Assembly (NCBI RefSeq): GCF_902167145.1 | Contig: NC_050104.1 | Location: forward strand, 15,150,001-15,214,000 | DNA from: Zea mays | Lineage: Eukaryota; Streptophyta; Magnoliopsida; Poales; Poaceae | Reading direction: 5' to 3' | Length of the DNA: 64,000 bases | Shown here: positions 19,221 to 31,242 of the stretch, piece after piece | Layout: every line of letters starts with the position of its first letter | Numbering within the stretch: position 1 is the stretch's first letter | Translations under genes and position numbers: made by a program | Notes under the pieces: model-generated | What the model saw: the letters and a program-made list of their open reading frames with translations, nothing else | Database searches by the model: none | Told to the model about the DNA's origin: nothing

Positions 19221-22204
19221 CACGGTCACTATTCACTACTTCTGTGGTTTTCATACTAGAAATGTTTATAATTAATTTCACTTTTGTGTATGGAACGATA
19301 ATTGTTGGTAGTAGTTTAAGTATAAACTTATTTGCATGAAGAAATTGAAATAGACACCAAGTCATGTATTTTCTAGTCAAGTGAAAATATATATTTCACT
19401 ATTCATAATAAATGTATTCATAAGTATAGCACTTAAGTACTTAGAATAGTAAAATGCTCATTTATGTCATAATAACCATGAATTGGTCATTAAAAGTCCA
19501 TTTAGTAATTTACAATTAATTCTTAGTATATTAATGTTAGAAGAATTAAATAAACAATTTTTAGTATACGTATAATTTCTATGTAGGAAAGAAAGGAGAA
19601 ATCGAAAGAGTAGAATTTATAATAATGACTTAACTAGGCGCTTATGATTTTCTAATAAAGAGATTGATAGTATATTGGTAAACATATGTTTTTTATTAAA
19701 GAATTAGATAATCTGTTTCTAACTTTAAAATGACCTTTTTAATAGATATCATGTTTTTATAACTTAACAATGTTTATTATAGATGTGTAAGTATAGCCTT
19801 CTTAAATAGAAATTTAAAAGAAAATGTAGACCATATATTTTTCAATAACATTAAAAGATAAGAATATATATATCTTTATTTTCATAAATGTTAATTTAGA
19901 TTATCCTTAAGTATTTCATATTTAAATGTGTATGCCAGATAGGAATTTATAATATTATTGATATAGCTTAATTCAGTGCCCACATAACTAAAATGATAGA
20001 CATAGTTTCTCTCTTTAATGAATTAGATCATTTGTTCCTAATTAGAATTAAAAGATAATTAATAGATTAATTATCCTTTATCATAATTTATTAGTCAAAC
20101 CTATTGTCAACTTGTTCATAACTAGTTATATAGGCTTGATTAATTATTTTATCATATTTAGTCCATGTTATATACATCATTTAGTTTTTCCTAAAGGGTA
20201 AAATAAAGTAATAACTAAAATGTTACTTTATATATATACTTTGAATATAATATAGGATATGTGTTTTTAAATGAAATTAAAAGATAGTTGTTTGTTCATT
20301 GTCTTTTATGTAAAAGTTCATTTAAGGCATATACCATAATTTTCCATAAATAGATGTTTAATAATAATAATGACCTTTTCACATAAAACATATTTAGACT
20401 TATATCTTAATTTATCATAAGTGATAGGTGTTTAACAATGAATTATATGCTCCATAATGCTTCTAAAATTAATAACGTGATTAGTAGCCCATTAACCCTA
20501 GATATATAACTTATATCTATTCTAAAAGGTTAAAAATGTTTAATATCGTTATAACGTGTTTTATCGTCTTGTAAATCCTTTATCTTAGACGTACCGCGTA
20601 TGACGCTTTATAAAAGATTAATTTGGTGAACCTAATATCTGTATATTTCAATTAAGATATTTTAAGCTTATGTCTTGTTTTATAGATTATAGATCACACA
20701 TTTTTTTGAAACGAATACCCTCTTATTATAATCATTGCTTGCGATGTTTTTGAAAAACGAACGCTCTTTTCGTTAGGCTTTCTTTTAGCTTTACGTATGG
20801 TGAATGTGGTATGTTATTGAGTGGTGTTTGTTCTTCTTGTTTGTTTGTGTGATATTCAGTGATTGATCTAATAGTTGAGAATCAAGTGCTATTCCGCGGA
20901 AGAACCTCAAATTTTCAATAAGCAAGGCAAGTGGACTTCTCCCTCTGCATACTCTGTTTGATCCCAAACAATACATTTAATAAAGTTTATTCTTTTGGAT
21001 ATATATGCATAATTTGACGGGTTACCTATTTAGATAACCTTTCCAACCTTATTCCTTGACCAAACCTGGGAATTATACTTTACCTTCGTAGCTATGCTAT
21101 TGCTACAACTTAACTTTATGCAGTCACTCCCGCTTATGATATTAATGTTCCAAAATGGTAAGTTTACATTATTGTTGTTAACCCGATGGTTAAATAAGAT
21201 TATTGCATATTAATTGGAACATGGAGTGACCACCCGGGAAAACAGTGCAACCACGAGTGCTATCATGGCTCTAGCTTTGGTAATTAGCTTTATATGCTTA
21301 GTGCCTGGCAACCTTACCTGAAATATGGGCAAGAGGGGGAGCGGTAGGTGTTGGCAGCCCACGTTAACATGGGGACGTATTCTTGGCTAAGGTACCTCAC
21401 CCAGGGGGCCACCACCATCGTCTTTAGAAACCTTAGCGGGTTGCTTCGTATTAAGTGTATTTTGTGAAAGCCTCATAGTGGATCCCTAGCCACTCACCTC
21501 GGAAGTGTTTACGGTTTTTGGCCGACCCAGGCTAGAGGGGATACACGGCTTGTGGGTAAAGTTGTACCACCTCTGCAGAGTGTAAAACTGATATATCAGC
21601 CGTGCTCACGGTTATGAGCAGCCTGGACTCCTCACATGATAATTGAACTTGAAGATGGAAATAAATCGAGATCCGATGATCTGCCAATGGTTTGCTTAAG
21701 TGGTTTCACTTAAGTGTTTTTGATATACTCTTATACCTTTGTTTAATGGGAATACTTGGGATTCACACTTATTAGTAAGACAGGTGTTGTTAATAAAATG
21801 TTGACCAACTAAAATGCTTACTGCTCAACCTTAGCCTCACCTTGTTAAACTTCCATTAGTTTTTCCCCCACTTGCTGAGCCCCGACCATAAGTGAGCTCA
21901 CCCTTGCTTAATTTTGATCAGAAGTTTGCAGATGAAGATATGATGCTGAACTCCATGGATGCTAGTCTAGTGATACCCCCGGTCATCTTCCTGTGGATGG
22001 ATGTCCATGTCTCGCTGTACTTTGATGAATAAAGGTTAAGACATTATGTCTGTTCGAAGTGTAATATGTTAATATAATCGTTATTTACGCTTTTATGCAT
22101 TGTTCTTTTGATATATTACACTTGTGACGTCAACATATGTGGGAAATAGATCCTAGCACACATATGCTATGCACCCGGCTCTTCCTTTAGAAACGGGTGT
22201 GACA
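19221..22204 (+). mobile_element. Fragment of a second Tekay-type LTR (right part, ends at 22204)
   Basis: This AT-rich stretch of about 3 kb carries no gene. Its right end is gaaacgggtgtgaca, a typical Tekay LTR end. It shares blocks in the same order with 22205-24066: a piece ending aaggcaagtg (about 20932), cacccgggaaaacagtgcaaccac (about 21230), cacggcttgtgggtaaagt (about 21545), aactgatatatcag followed by cgtgctcacggttatgagc (about 21587), and a terminal block from 21920. Its left part is missing, and Grande abuts it. Confidence 0.65.
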
Positions 22205-24066
22205 GCAGTGCCTTAGCACGGCCCGTCGTGCCTTCGTCTACCCCCAGACGTGCCCGTCTACCCCCCTTTTTTATATTTTATGCGTGCTAATCACATTGTT
22301 CATGTTAATAAGATAGGAGTCTCAATTTAGAAATTGGTTACGTTAGTTAATTTGTATAGCTAATCGTCTATCTCATTTAATTTTAATCTACTAAAAGTGG
22401 TCACGTTTCCATTAGTGCATGTAGCTAATCCTTATTATTGGAGCTAAGTAGAACTAGAGCACGTAATGTTTAGTTATTCGTCTACCCGTAGTGCGCCTCG
22501 AGCATAAGTTTTAACCCCTGCGAGACCTTTCCCCGTTTCTTTCTAACCATGGTAAATGCAATATCGCATGTCATATTCTATCCATGTTTAATCTACTTGT
22601 TCTCTTGTATGGTGTACTGTTGGTTTCCTAATTTCAATGGATGGATGTATGTATGTTTGCAATCGCATAGAGAACGATCTGGTTGAAGAGCCCGAAGAAC
22701 TCGCAGGAGAAGCCCCTGAGCAGCAGTCGGTTGGTGGAGGCAAGTGTCCCTTGACCTATCTCTGTCCTATTCATTCTTTAATTCACCTCCCGCATTACAC
22801 ATTTATACTTAAGGATTGACTAGCTTTTGTTATCCATATCCTTGTTTACCTATTTGGGTTGGATTATTATTGTTTAGCTTTATGCTATTGCTCAACTATA
22901 ATCAATGAACATGATGAAATTATCTATGATACGCTGTTTTCCCCTCCTTTATTATGATGTTATTCTTGTGGCATTCAAGGGGGCTCGAGCAGTTTCTCGA
23001 GTGCCTCTCCGTAAGGACCTGTTCTTTGGATGACCGCCCGGGAAAACAGTGCAACCATGAGGGTGGAATGGGATGCCCTTAGCTGAATAATTAGAGGATC
23101 CGGGGTGTAGTTCGCTTAGCCGTTGTGCCGTCAATGGGGCTCGGTGTATGCGGCTCGCTCTGCCAAGTTTGGGTTCGCCCCTTGGGGAGGAGTGCGGTGC
23201 ATTTAGGAAACCTAACGGGCGGCTATAGCCCCGGGGAGTCTTTGTAAAGGCTACGTAGTGATGCCCTGCTGGGTCACCTTGGTAGTGATCAATGGAGAGT
23301 CATGATCTCCGGGCAGAAAGGGAATCACGGCTTGTGGGTAAAGTGCACAACCTCTGCAGAGTGTTTGAAAACTGATATATCAGTCGTGCTCGCGGTTATG
23401 AGCGGCCAAGAGAGCTCTAGTGATTAGTGGTACTTGATCAGAGACATTTTGGTTTACAGGTGGCAATGAGATTGATGGTTCTGGTTATGACTATGGTACT
23501 GGTAAGTGATATTCTTTCCGTTTGGAAAGGGTACATCGGGCTAATAACTTGGGTTAATGTTAAAATCTGGCTTTCTACTAGTAAATAATAATCTGACCAA
23601 CTAAAAGCAACTGCTTGACTTATCCCCACATAAGCTAGTCCATTACAGCCAAACAGGATACTTGCTGAGTATGTTGATGTGTACTCACCCTTGCTCTACA
23701 CACCAAACCCCCCCATCCCCAGGTTGTCAGCATTGCAACCACTGCTCAGGAGAAGATGAAGCTGTGGAAGGAGACTTCCAGGAGTTCCAAGACTACGACG
23801 AGTTCTAGGCGTGGGTTAGCGGCAACCCCGAGTCGGCTGCCTGTGAAGGCCGCGTTTATCTACGTTTCTTTTCCGCACTTTGATTATTTGTAAAGACTAT
23901 GTGGATGTCTCAGACATATGATGTAATCGACTGTTATTTCCCTTTTTAATACTATTTGAGCACTGTGTGATGATGTCCATGTTATGTAACTGCTGTGTAC
24001 GTGAATTGCTGATCCTGGCACGTACATGGTTCACATTCGGTTTGCCTTCTAAAACCGAGTGTGACA
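22205..24066 (+). mobile_element. 3' LTR of the Tekay-type element, right part
   Basis: I read this as the continuation of the LTR cut at 5217. It ends aaaaccgagtgtgaca at 24066, followed by gacag, the probable target duplication in the Opie-type pol. It has the same order of conserved blocks as the fragment to its left: ggtggaggcaagtg (about 22733), cgcccgggaaaacagtgcaaccatg (about 23034), cacggcttgtgggtaaagt and gatatatcagtcgtgctcgcggttatgagc. A coding-like block at 23720-23808 ends in a stop. No protein-coding gene is evident. Confidence 0.65.
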
Positions 24067-24423
24067 GACAGTAACACCTATATCCGTAAAAAGACAGTTG
24101 TAACCCATTTTGCATAATTGAGAAACAGAAAGCAAATTGTAATCTAAAGAATCTACAAGAAAAACATTGGAAATAGAATGGTCAGGAGAAATAGCAATTT
24201 TACCAAGTCCTTTGACCAAACCTTGATTTCCATCCCCAAATGTGATAGCTCTTTGGGGATCATGGTTTTTCTCGTAGGAGGAGAACATCCTTTTCTCCCC
24301 AGTCATGTGGTTTGTGCACCCGCTATCAATTATCCAACTTGAGCCCCCGGATGCATAAACCTACAAAACAAATTTAGGCCTTGTTCTTAGGTACCCAAAC
24401 GGTCTTGGGTCCTTTGACATTAG
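24067..24423 (-). pseudogene. Opie/Ji-type copia pol fragment (protease)
   Basis: Read on the minus strand from 24423, the frame contains the copia protease: SSWIIDSGCTNHMTGEKRMF, with the catalytic Asp-Ser-Gly intact, and then the downstream block LVDSLDYNLLSVSQLC. It is bounded on the right by Zeon insertion 1 and on the left, after the codons for GVTV, by the Tekay-type LTR end. The integrase, RT, RNase H and 3' LTR of this copia element must lie left of the window or be lost. Confidence 0.8.
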
Positions 24424-25105
24424 TGTTGGGGACTTGTTCTCAAATGCTATGAATCAAGAACAAGGCAACACAAAATGTTAAATATCAAAGCCCTTCGTCC
24501 TTTGAATCATTATTTCCCTTCGGATATAATGAATCTAGGACGAAGGTCATGAAGGACATACCTTCATGATCATGATAAAGAAACAGACAATATTCATGCA
24601 AAGTATAAGGAGTAATATAATTTATATGAACATGATTATCAACCTATTTTTATTTATATCACTTGTGTAAACAATAATAAATTATAAGTGTACCTTCAGC
24701 TCGAAGGAGTAAGAATACAAGTGTGACGCAAAAGTAGATGCCAGGTCAGCGTGTCCAGTACGGGAATACTGTTCACCTATTTATAGGCACGGGTCGCAGC
24801 CCATGCAAAATTACATTAATGCCCTTTACATTTATCAATAACTTTATAGTAATTCTTCAAGGTCTGATTCGGCTTTTCATCTTTAAGTCGGTTTCCTCTT
24901 CCTGCCGTTATACCGAAGCTCTTCTGCACACAGCTTCGTGATTGTCTTATCCTTCGTCGTGATCGCCGTCCCAGTCAAGCTTCGGCTTAACCATGTTCTT
25001 GTATACTCGCAATATGTCTTCGAAGGTACCTGTTCACATATTTTTCTTGGAAGACATAGTCAAATTACGTTTTTGAGGACCTTCGGAAGCCGAAGGCCCC
25101 CAACA
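24424..25105 (-). mobile_element. Zeon copy 1, 3' LTR
   Basis: Starts tgttggggacttg and ends ccttcggaagccgaaggcccccaaca on the plus strand, 682 bp. A polypurine tract (minus strand GGGAGGGGCTAC, 25106-25117) adjoins it, which marks it as the 3' LTR of the minus-strand element. Confidence 0.9.
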
Positions 25106-25260
25106 GTAGCCCCTCCCAATATTAATTTGCTGGAATAACAAATTTATATTGCGACATGGACGAAGGCTTCGAGCCGAAGGTCCGAAAAAACACCTTCCCT
25201 TTGCTAGAATAGCAACAGTCAATGGCAAATGGGGCCTTCCAGCCTCCGACATAATGGGTT

Positions 25261-25268
25261 TATAAATA
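25261..25268 (+). promoter_or_regulatory. TATA box of the Zeon copy 1 antisense gene
   Basis: tataaata within gggtttataaatacggg lies about 140 bp before the ATG at 25402 and 150 bp inside the 3' LTR. The equivalent in copy 2 (62473-62480 on the minus strand, TATAAATA) is conserved, supporting a real promoter. Confidence 0.6.
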
Positions 25269-25401
25269 CGGGCTCGTCACAATTTATTCGGCACGCTCCC
25301 TTGCCATCTGTTTTGCCTGCTCAATTAGTTTTCTGCCCACAAATATTTTGTTGCCTTCCTAGTTTTAAGCTTCGGAAGCGAAAGGCAAGAATTCCGAAGA
25401 G

Positions 25402-28400
25402 ATGTCTGAGGAGAAGAAGGTTGCTGCCGAAATGAAGTTGAGTCTTTCTAAAGAGATGCATCTGGGTTTTCTTCGATCTATGTCGAAGACCAATACAGAA
25501 AAGATCACTAAAGAAATTTTGGAAGGTTTATCTGAAGACACTGGTGATAGCGACAGTTATGATGCGGATAGTGGTGGTGAAGACTCCGAAGATCGCCCTT
25601 GGCGGCCAAGCCATGCGGTTTTCGGCAAATCAAGTATTAAAGAAAATCATCTTGTCAACATGAGGGGAAGATATTTCCGGGATTTGTCTGTTGTAAGGGC
25701 CGACGAAGGAGAGAAGACTTGCCCAACTCCTGAGGAAGATGAAGTCGTAATATTTCGAAGCTTCTTGAAAGCTGGACTACGATTTCCCCTGAGCCATTTT
25801 GTTGTGGAGGTGCTGAAGATATTTGAAATCCACCTTCACCAGCTTATCCCCGAAGCGATCATAAGGATGAATATTTTTGTGTGGGCTGTGAGGAGTCAAG
25901 GCTTGGAACCTGATGCAAAAAGCTTCTGCAACATGCACGAATTGTTATACGAGACAAAACCCTGGGGTAAGGAACAATATCACAACAACTTTGGCTGCTA
26001 CAGCTTCGACTCTCGGTCTGGGTCAAGCTGCCCAGCGCCGACCTTTCGAAAGAGATGGCCTGGCGACTGGACGACGGAATGGTTTTACGTGAAAAATGAC
26101 TTGAAATCTCGAGAGGATATAAAGAAGATCATTATGTATCCCATCTCGCAACGCTTCGGCCTGCGAAGGCCGAAGGTGGAAATGAATGAAGCAGCCGAAG
26201 AATGCCAGAGAGCCTTCGGAGTTGTTTGCTCTTTTATTGGGACGAGGGATTTAACACAAGAACATATTGCCTTTAGAGTGTGGCCTCTTGCGGATAATTG
26301 GGAAATGCCGAAAGAAACTATTAAAGAAACTGACGAAGGTGGGCTAGTCCGGCTGAAGTACACATTCAAGTATGGAGACAAATTTGTTGAACCAGATGAT
26401 GATTGGTTAAAGAGCATTGAGACTGTAAGTGATGAATTGCTTGGGGCATATTCGAAGGCCGAAGATACTGCTTTGTCAGCGGCCTTCGGAGGCCGAAAGA
26501 AGAAAAGACTCAACCGGGTATTTGATGCAATCGGGTTCGTCTACCCCGACTATCGTTATCCCATTCGAGGGCAGAAAAGAAAAGGCACAACTTCTGCGAA
26601 GGAAGAAGCTGCAGCTGCTCCTAGTGAGCCAGGACCGAAAAGAAAAAGGATAAAGGTTCTCACACATCGGCCACGCTATATTGAACCAGCCTCGGTGCCT
26701 GAGTTCACCGGAGAGACCTCTTCGGCCACCGAGGCTGAAGAGCCAACCCTGCTGCCAGAAGTCGCAGAAATGGCCGAAGCGCCAACAACAAAAGAATTGG
26801 AGGAACCAAAGGTTTTATTACTAAAAACCAAAGAGATGGCCGAAGCGCCATCGACAGAAAAGATGGAAGAAGTAAAAGGATCAACTGAAGGAGCAAAAAT
26901 ATCAGAAATTTTAAGTCCTTCAGTAGAAATTGAAGTAGCAAGAATTAAAAAGGGACCAACAGTGACCCCAAAAAGAAAAAGAATGGTCAATGTGTTGGAT
27001 GTTTTGGAAACAATTAAACTTCCAAGCACAACTCCCAAGAAGACTGCTGAAATTTCTGAGGCACCTGCGGAAGTATCCGTTGCTAAGGCTCCGAAGCAAC
27101 AGACCGTAGTTGAAACTGAGCCCTCAGAACCAACCAAGGTAAAACCTTTGGAAGCAGAAGAAGCAAGAATTGAAAAGGCAACTGAAGAAATAAAAATGTC
27201 AGAGCCTATTTTGGTCGAAGAAATTGATACTGCTGTCCCCGAAGCATCTTCCAAAATGTACGATTATATTATGCGTCATGCTTCAGGGAAAAAGTTATCA
27301 GAAGAAGAAGTTTTTGAAGCCAATCACTATGCCAAAGAATTGAAATATCCGAAGGGGGCATTAGTATTCAATGGGACGGATGAAGAGGATTTCCTATATT
27401 GCCTCCCAGACAATAAAGAATTATCCGTCTGCCGGGAGATGTCTAGAAGCATGGGGTTTCCGAAGCTCGAAGCTGGATTAAGTGCCATGACGAAGGAGGA
27501 TCTCGCGGACAGTCTTGCGTACAATAGCCTGAAGGTATGGGGATTGTTCATTTGAAAATTTTACAATTCGTAACTCATTCTTTTATTCTTATACGAACTC
27601 TTTTACATATAGGGCTTAATTTTAAGCAACGCATTGGGAGCACAAAAGAGTGCCGAAGACGAGAGCTATGAAATTGCATTCAACAACCTACGATCCGAAG
27701 TTATTAAATTGAGAAATGAAGCTCTGGAAAAGGATAAAATTCTGCTTACATTGATAGATAAGGTAAAAAAGGACGAAGCTGCCTCAAAGGCCCAGGCCGA
27801 AGCCCAAAGACATGAAATTAAAGATCTTCAGAAACAGCTAGCTAGAGCTAAAGAAGAGCGTATACTTGAAGAAACAAAACGAGAGCTTAGTGATCAACTG
27901 GCCAATCATTTAGAATTAAGTGTCAAAGAGCTTCGTGCCTCCCAGAGGAAATGCTATGTTAAGTCCATAGAGTGCGTCAAAAAGATAAAATCTAGCTTCG
28001 CCAGCGTTGGCGCGTTTTCTAGTGAAGAGAACTTTTCAAGAGGCAATCCTGAAGGTCCAATGGAATGGATTAGTCACGAAGCAGAAGCCTTCGAGGAAAT
28101 TCTGAATAGCCGCGGCGACATCTGCGCTTTTTCGGGTGCTAGAGGGATTGCTGCTGTCTTGGAGAAGAAAGGCTGCGAGCACATAAAATCCTTAGCGCAG
28201 ACCGAAGCTACCTTGTCCACTGATGACATAAAAGACCCCTCGCCCGAAGCAAGCGTGATCGGTGGAAAATTCTTCACCGATATCTGGGATAACGGCGGCC
28301 GAGAATTGGCGCAAGAAATTATCCAAAAGAGTGAAAAAGGCATCCATGATGCTAGAAAAGTAGCGGAAGCTGCCGAGAGGAGTACAGAGCCCGAAGGGCA

Positions 28401-28635
28401 AATAGGTATTAATTATTGGTTTTTATCATGCTGTAATTTTTAATTCCAAACTCTGTTCTCGGTTTGTAATAGTAATATAGCCGTATCTTTTCTCCCCTCA
28501 GAACCTGCTGAGGCATCTTCGGGCCCCCACCCGAAGGGGGACGATGAAATTAGAGAAATGGCCGAAGCTATTATGGATAAGGTTGTCAACCAACTTTTGA
28601 ACGAAGCTGCAGAAATAGTGCTTAAAGAGGATTGA
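25402..28635 (+). CDS. Antisense three-exon gene of Zeon copy 1 (gypsy-type transposon domain plus coiled coil)
   Basis: Exons are inferred as 25402-27534, 27613-28405 and 28502-28635, with GT-AG introns and phases 0 and 1, giving 1,019 residues with no stop. The N-terminus (MSEEKKVAAEMKLSLSK) is followed by an acidic SDSYDADSGGEDSED stretch. Residues about 110-330 resemble the putative gypsy-type transposon domain (GLRFPLSHFVVEVLKIFEIH, then EAIIRMNIFVWAVRSQGLEP). The middle is Glu/Ala/Pro/Lys-rich with KRKRIKV- and KRKRMV-type basic motifs that could act in nuclear import. Exon 2 is a long coiled coil (KEKDKILL-type heptads around 27640-28000). It is opposite to gag. It parallels the Grande antisense gene in position, orientation, length and domain order. 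Its function is unknown. Confidence 0.75.
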
Positions 28636-29129
28636 ATGCCATTGTAGAAACATTTGAAATGTAAAAATGTGTAATATATTGTAACTTTAAATGTGATATA
28701 CAATCTATTTATAGTTTAATTCTTTACGATGCATGAAACTTTGCATACATACCATTTTTTGAGCCTTCGGCGAAAAAACACCTTCCCTTCTTTTCATGCT
28801 TCGTGAAGAAAATCTTCTCTATAAGAATTTACTTACTTTTCTGATAAAAATGTCCAAGCTTCGTGAAATATTCTTCGAGGCTGTAAAAAAGTTTTGTGTT
28901 GCTTTTCCGAAGAGGCTACACTTCATGTCGATTTGCCTTGTGCCTTAGCGCGATTTTCTCTTTCCCAAAATATGTTCCGAAGGTCAATACTGTATCCCCT
29001 TCTTGTTCCAGATGCATTATGCTGTATGATGCTGATGTTATGCAAAATGATGTGATGATGTTATGTTATGCAAAATGATATTTGTGTCGTAGATACATAT
29101 CCCTGTGATAAAGCGCACACACTTTTTAT

Positions 29130-29345
29130 ATCAGCGCTGACTTTTCGCTGTAAGCCTCCCTTAGGAGCTTCTTCGCCTTTTACTTTCAGCGGAATCAGCG
29201 TTTATTTTTCGCTGTAAGCCTCCCTTAGGAGCTTCTTCGCCTTTTACTTTCAGCGGAATCAGCGTTTATTTTTCGCTGTAAGCCTCCCTTAGGAGCTTCT
29301 TCGCCTTTTACTTTCAGCGGAATCAGCGTTTATTTTTCGCTGTAC
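29130..29345. repeat. 64-bp tandem array in Zeon copy 1
   Basis: taagcctcccttaggagcttc starts at 29151, 29215 and 29279, a 64-bp period. Each unit has cagcg-tttatttt-cgctg and ctcc-ctta-ggag hairpins. It separates the 3' end of gag from the 3' end of the antisense gene, the same place the 89-bp array takes in Grande. Confidence 0.85.
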
Positions 29346-29651
29346 GTTTAGAAAACTTACACTGCGCTCCCTTAGGAACGACTTTTTACTGCTTCGAACA
29401 ATTTGTATTGTGTCCATTAGATAAAATTTTTTGATAATACAAAGATCCTTCAAATCAGTATAAGTTCGTATGCTTCGGCAACTCGAGCCTATGGAAAAAA
29501 CATATTTTTATTATGGTAAAAGACGGAAGTATTACAAGAAATTGAAATTCAATTAAAGACATTTAAACTCTTCATAATTGTTCCTTATTAACAAGAGGGT
29601 AATAGAGAATGTAGAAAACGCAAAAGAACTGCTGTTGAGGTAGGATATTCG

Positions 29652-31169
29652 TCAGTAAATGTGCTTCGACTCTGGCACAATGCTATTGACTGTGCGAGCT
29701 TCGGACTCCTCTCTGAAGTCCCACTGAAGGTTAGTGCGCTGACTCCCTTCTGGCTGCTGACCTCTTTGAATCGGCGGTGGCGGTGGAGGTTGCTGCCAGG
29801 ATGCTTGGGATTGGCTTGCCGAAGCAACAGAAGCTGCAGGGTGGTTGCCTACATATTCTGGAATATAAGGTGAGTGATACGAAGCAGTATGCATGACCTG
29901 CTTCGGCTGACTCTGTTGCGCTGCTGCTTCCGCTATTTCCTTCTGCTTCTGGATGGTAACATGGCACATCCTGGTAGTATGGCCCTTGTCTTCACCACAG
30001 AACAGGCAATATATTTTTCTTGGCTGGTCTCCAAACCTTCCCCCGAAGCCCCTGGCGCCTCTGCCCCTTGGCGCTGGCGGCCGAAAAGAACTCTGCTGTT
30101 GGGCCGAAGCTTGTGAAGAGTGTTGTGGCCTTTGATGCTGGCTTCCTCGATCATCAGTTTGAGCAGAGTTATGGATTGACCTAACATGCCTCGGGTGAAA
30201 TCTTCCTCCGAAGCCCCTGGTCATTTCAGAAAACCTGAATGCTTCCTCCCTTCTTTGGCGGAAGTCATTGTCAGCTCGAATGTATTCGTCCATCTTCTGG
30301 AGCAGCTTCTCCAACGTTTGTGGTGGCTTTCTGGCAAAATACTGCGCTGATGGCCCCGGTCGAAGCCCCTTAATCATGGCCTCAATGACAATCTCATTGG
30401 GCACTGTCGGCGCCTGTGCCCTTAGGCGCAGAAACCTTCGGACATACGCCTGAAGGTACTCTTTATGGTCCTGGGTACACTGGAAGAGAGTCTGAGCGGT
30501 GACTGGCTTCGTCTGAAACCCTTGAAAGCTAGTTATCAGCATATCCTTCAATTTCTGCCAAGAAGTGATTGTCCCTGGCCGAAGAGAAGAGTACCAAGTC
30601 TGAGCAACGCTCCTGACGGCCATGACAAAAGATTTTTCCATGACTGCCGTATTGCCACCATACGAAGATATAGTTGCTTCATAGCTCATTAGGAATTGCT
30701 TAGGATCTAAGTGACCGTCATATATGGGGAGCTGAGGTGGCTTGTAAGACTGTGGCCAAGGTGTAGCCTGCAATTCTATTGAGAGAGGAGAAGCATCATC
30801 AAAAGCAAAGTTTCCATGATGGAAATCTTCATACCAGTCATCCTCATTGTCGAAGCCTTCCTGATGAAGCTCTCTGCGTGGAGGCCTTCGGCTTTGATCA
30901 TCTTGAACAAGATGACGAACCTCTTCAGAAGCTTCGTCTATCTGTCTCTGAAGATCAGCTAGACGAGCCATCTTCTCCTTCTTGCGTTGAACCTGCTGCT
31001 GAAGGATCTCCAGGTTTTGGATTTCCTGATCTAGGTCATCCTCCGGAGGTGTTGGACTGACAGCCTTCCTCTTCTGGCTTCGGGCCTCTCTAAGAGAAAG
31101 GACATCCTGATTGGGATCCAGCGGCTGTAAAGTACCAGCCCCTGTCGCTGAAGCTTTTTTCGGCGGCAT
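29652..31169 (-). CDS. Zeon copy 1 gag polyprotein
   Basis: The frame has 505 codons and is intact, starting MPPKKASATGAGTLQPLDPN. A coiled-coil segment lies around residues 45-85. A retrotransposon gag domain spans roughly 135-290 (QTWYSSLRPGTITSWQKLKD, then AYVRRFLRLRAQAP). It is followed by an Arg/Gln-rich basic region and a CCHC zinc knuckle KIYCLFCGEDKGHTTRMC. The His is one residue farther from the second Cys than in the standard knuckle (CX2CX5HX4C). Gag should form particles and bind the element RNA. No protease is fused to it. Confidence 0.9.
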   Translation of the reverse strand: MPPKKASATGAGTLQPLDPNQDVLSLREARSQKRKAVSPTPPEDDLDQEIQNLEILQQQVQRKKEKMARLADLQRQIDEASEEVRHLVQDDQSRRPPRRELHQEGFDNEDDWYEDFHHGNFAFDDASPLSIELQATPWPQSYKPPQLPIYDGHLDPKQFLMSYEATISSYGGNTAVMEKSFVMAVRSVAQTWYSSLRPGTITSWQKLKDMLITSFQGFQTKPVTAQTLFQCTQDHKEYLQAYVRRFLRLRAQAPTVPNEIVIEAMIKGLRPGPSAQYFARKPPQTLEKLLQKMDEYIRADNDFRQRREEAFRFSEMTRGFGGRFHPRHVRSIHNSAQTDDRGSQHQRPQHSSQASAQQQSSFRPPAPRGRGARGFGGRFGDQPRKIYCLFCGEDKGHTTRMCHVTIQKQKEIAEAAAQQSQPKQVMHTASYHSPYIPEYVGNHPAASVASASQSQASWQQPPPPPPIQRGQQPEGSQRTNLQWDFREESEARTVNSIVPESKHIY

Positions 31170-31224
31170 GACGAAGGTGATGCTTGCCGAAGGTGTTCAA
31201 GACTCAAAAAATGGAAGTGAGTTC

Positions 31225-31241
31225 ACCGGAGGTGGGCGCCA
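31225..31241 (-). promoter_or_regulatory. Zeon copy 1 primer-binding site
   Basis: On the minus strand TGGCGCCCACCTCCGGT begins one base inside the 5' LTR. The same sequence lies at 50208-50224 in copy 2. Confidence 0.65.
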
Positions 31242-31242
31242 A

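Noticed and set aside
19221..22204. Host intergenic DNA
   Set aside because: Shares ordered LTR blocks with 22205-24066 and ends in a typical Tekay LTR terminus.
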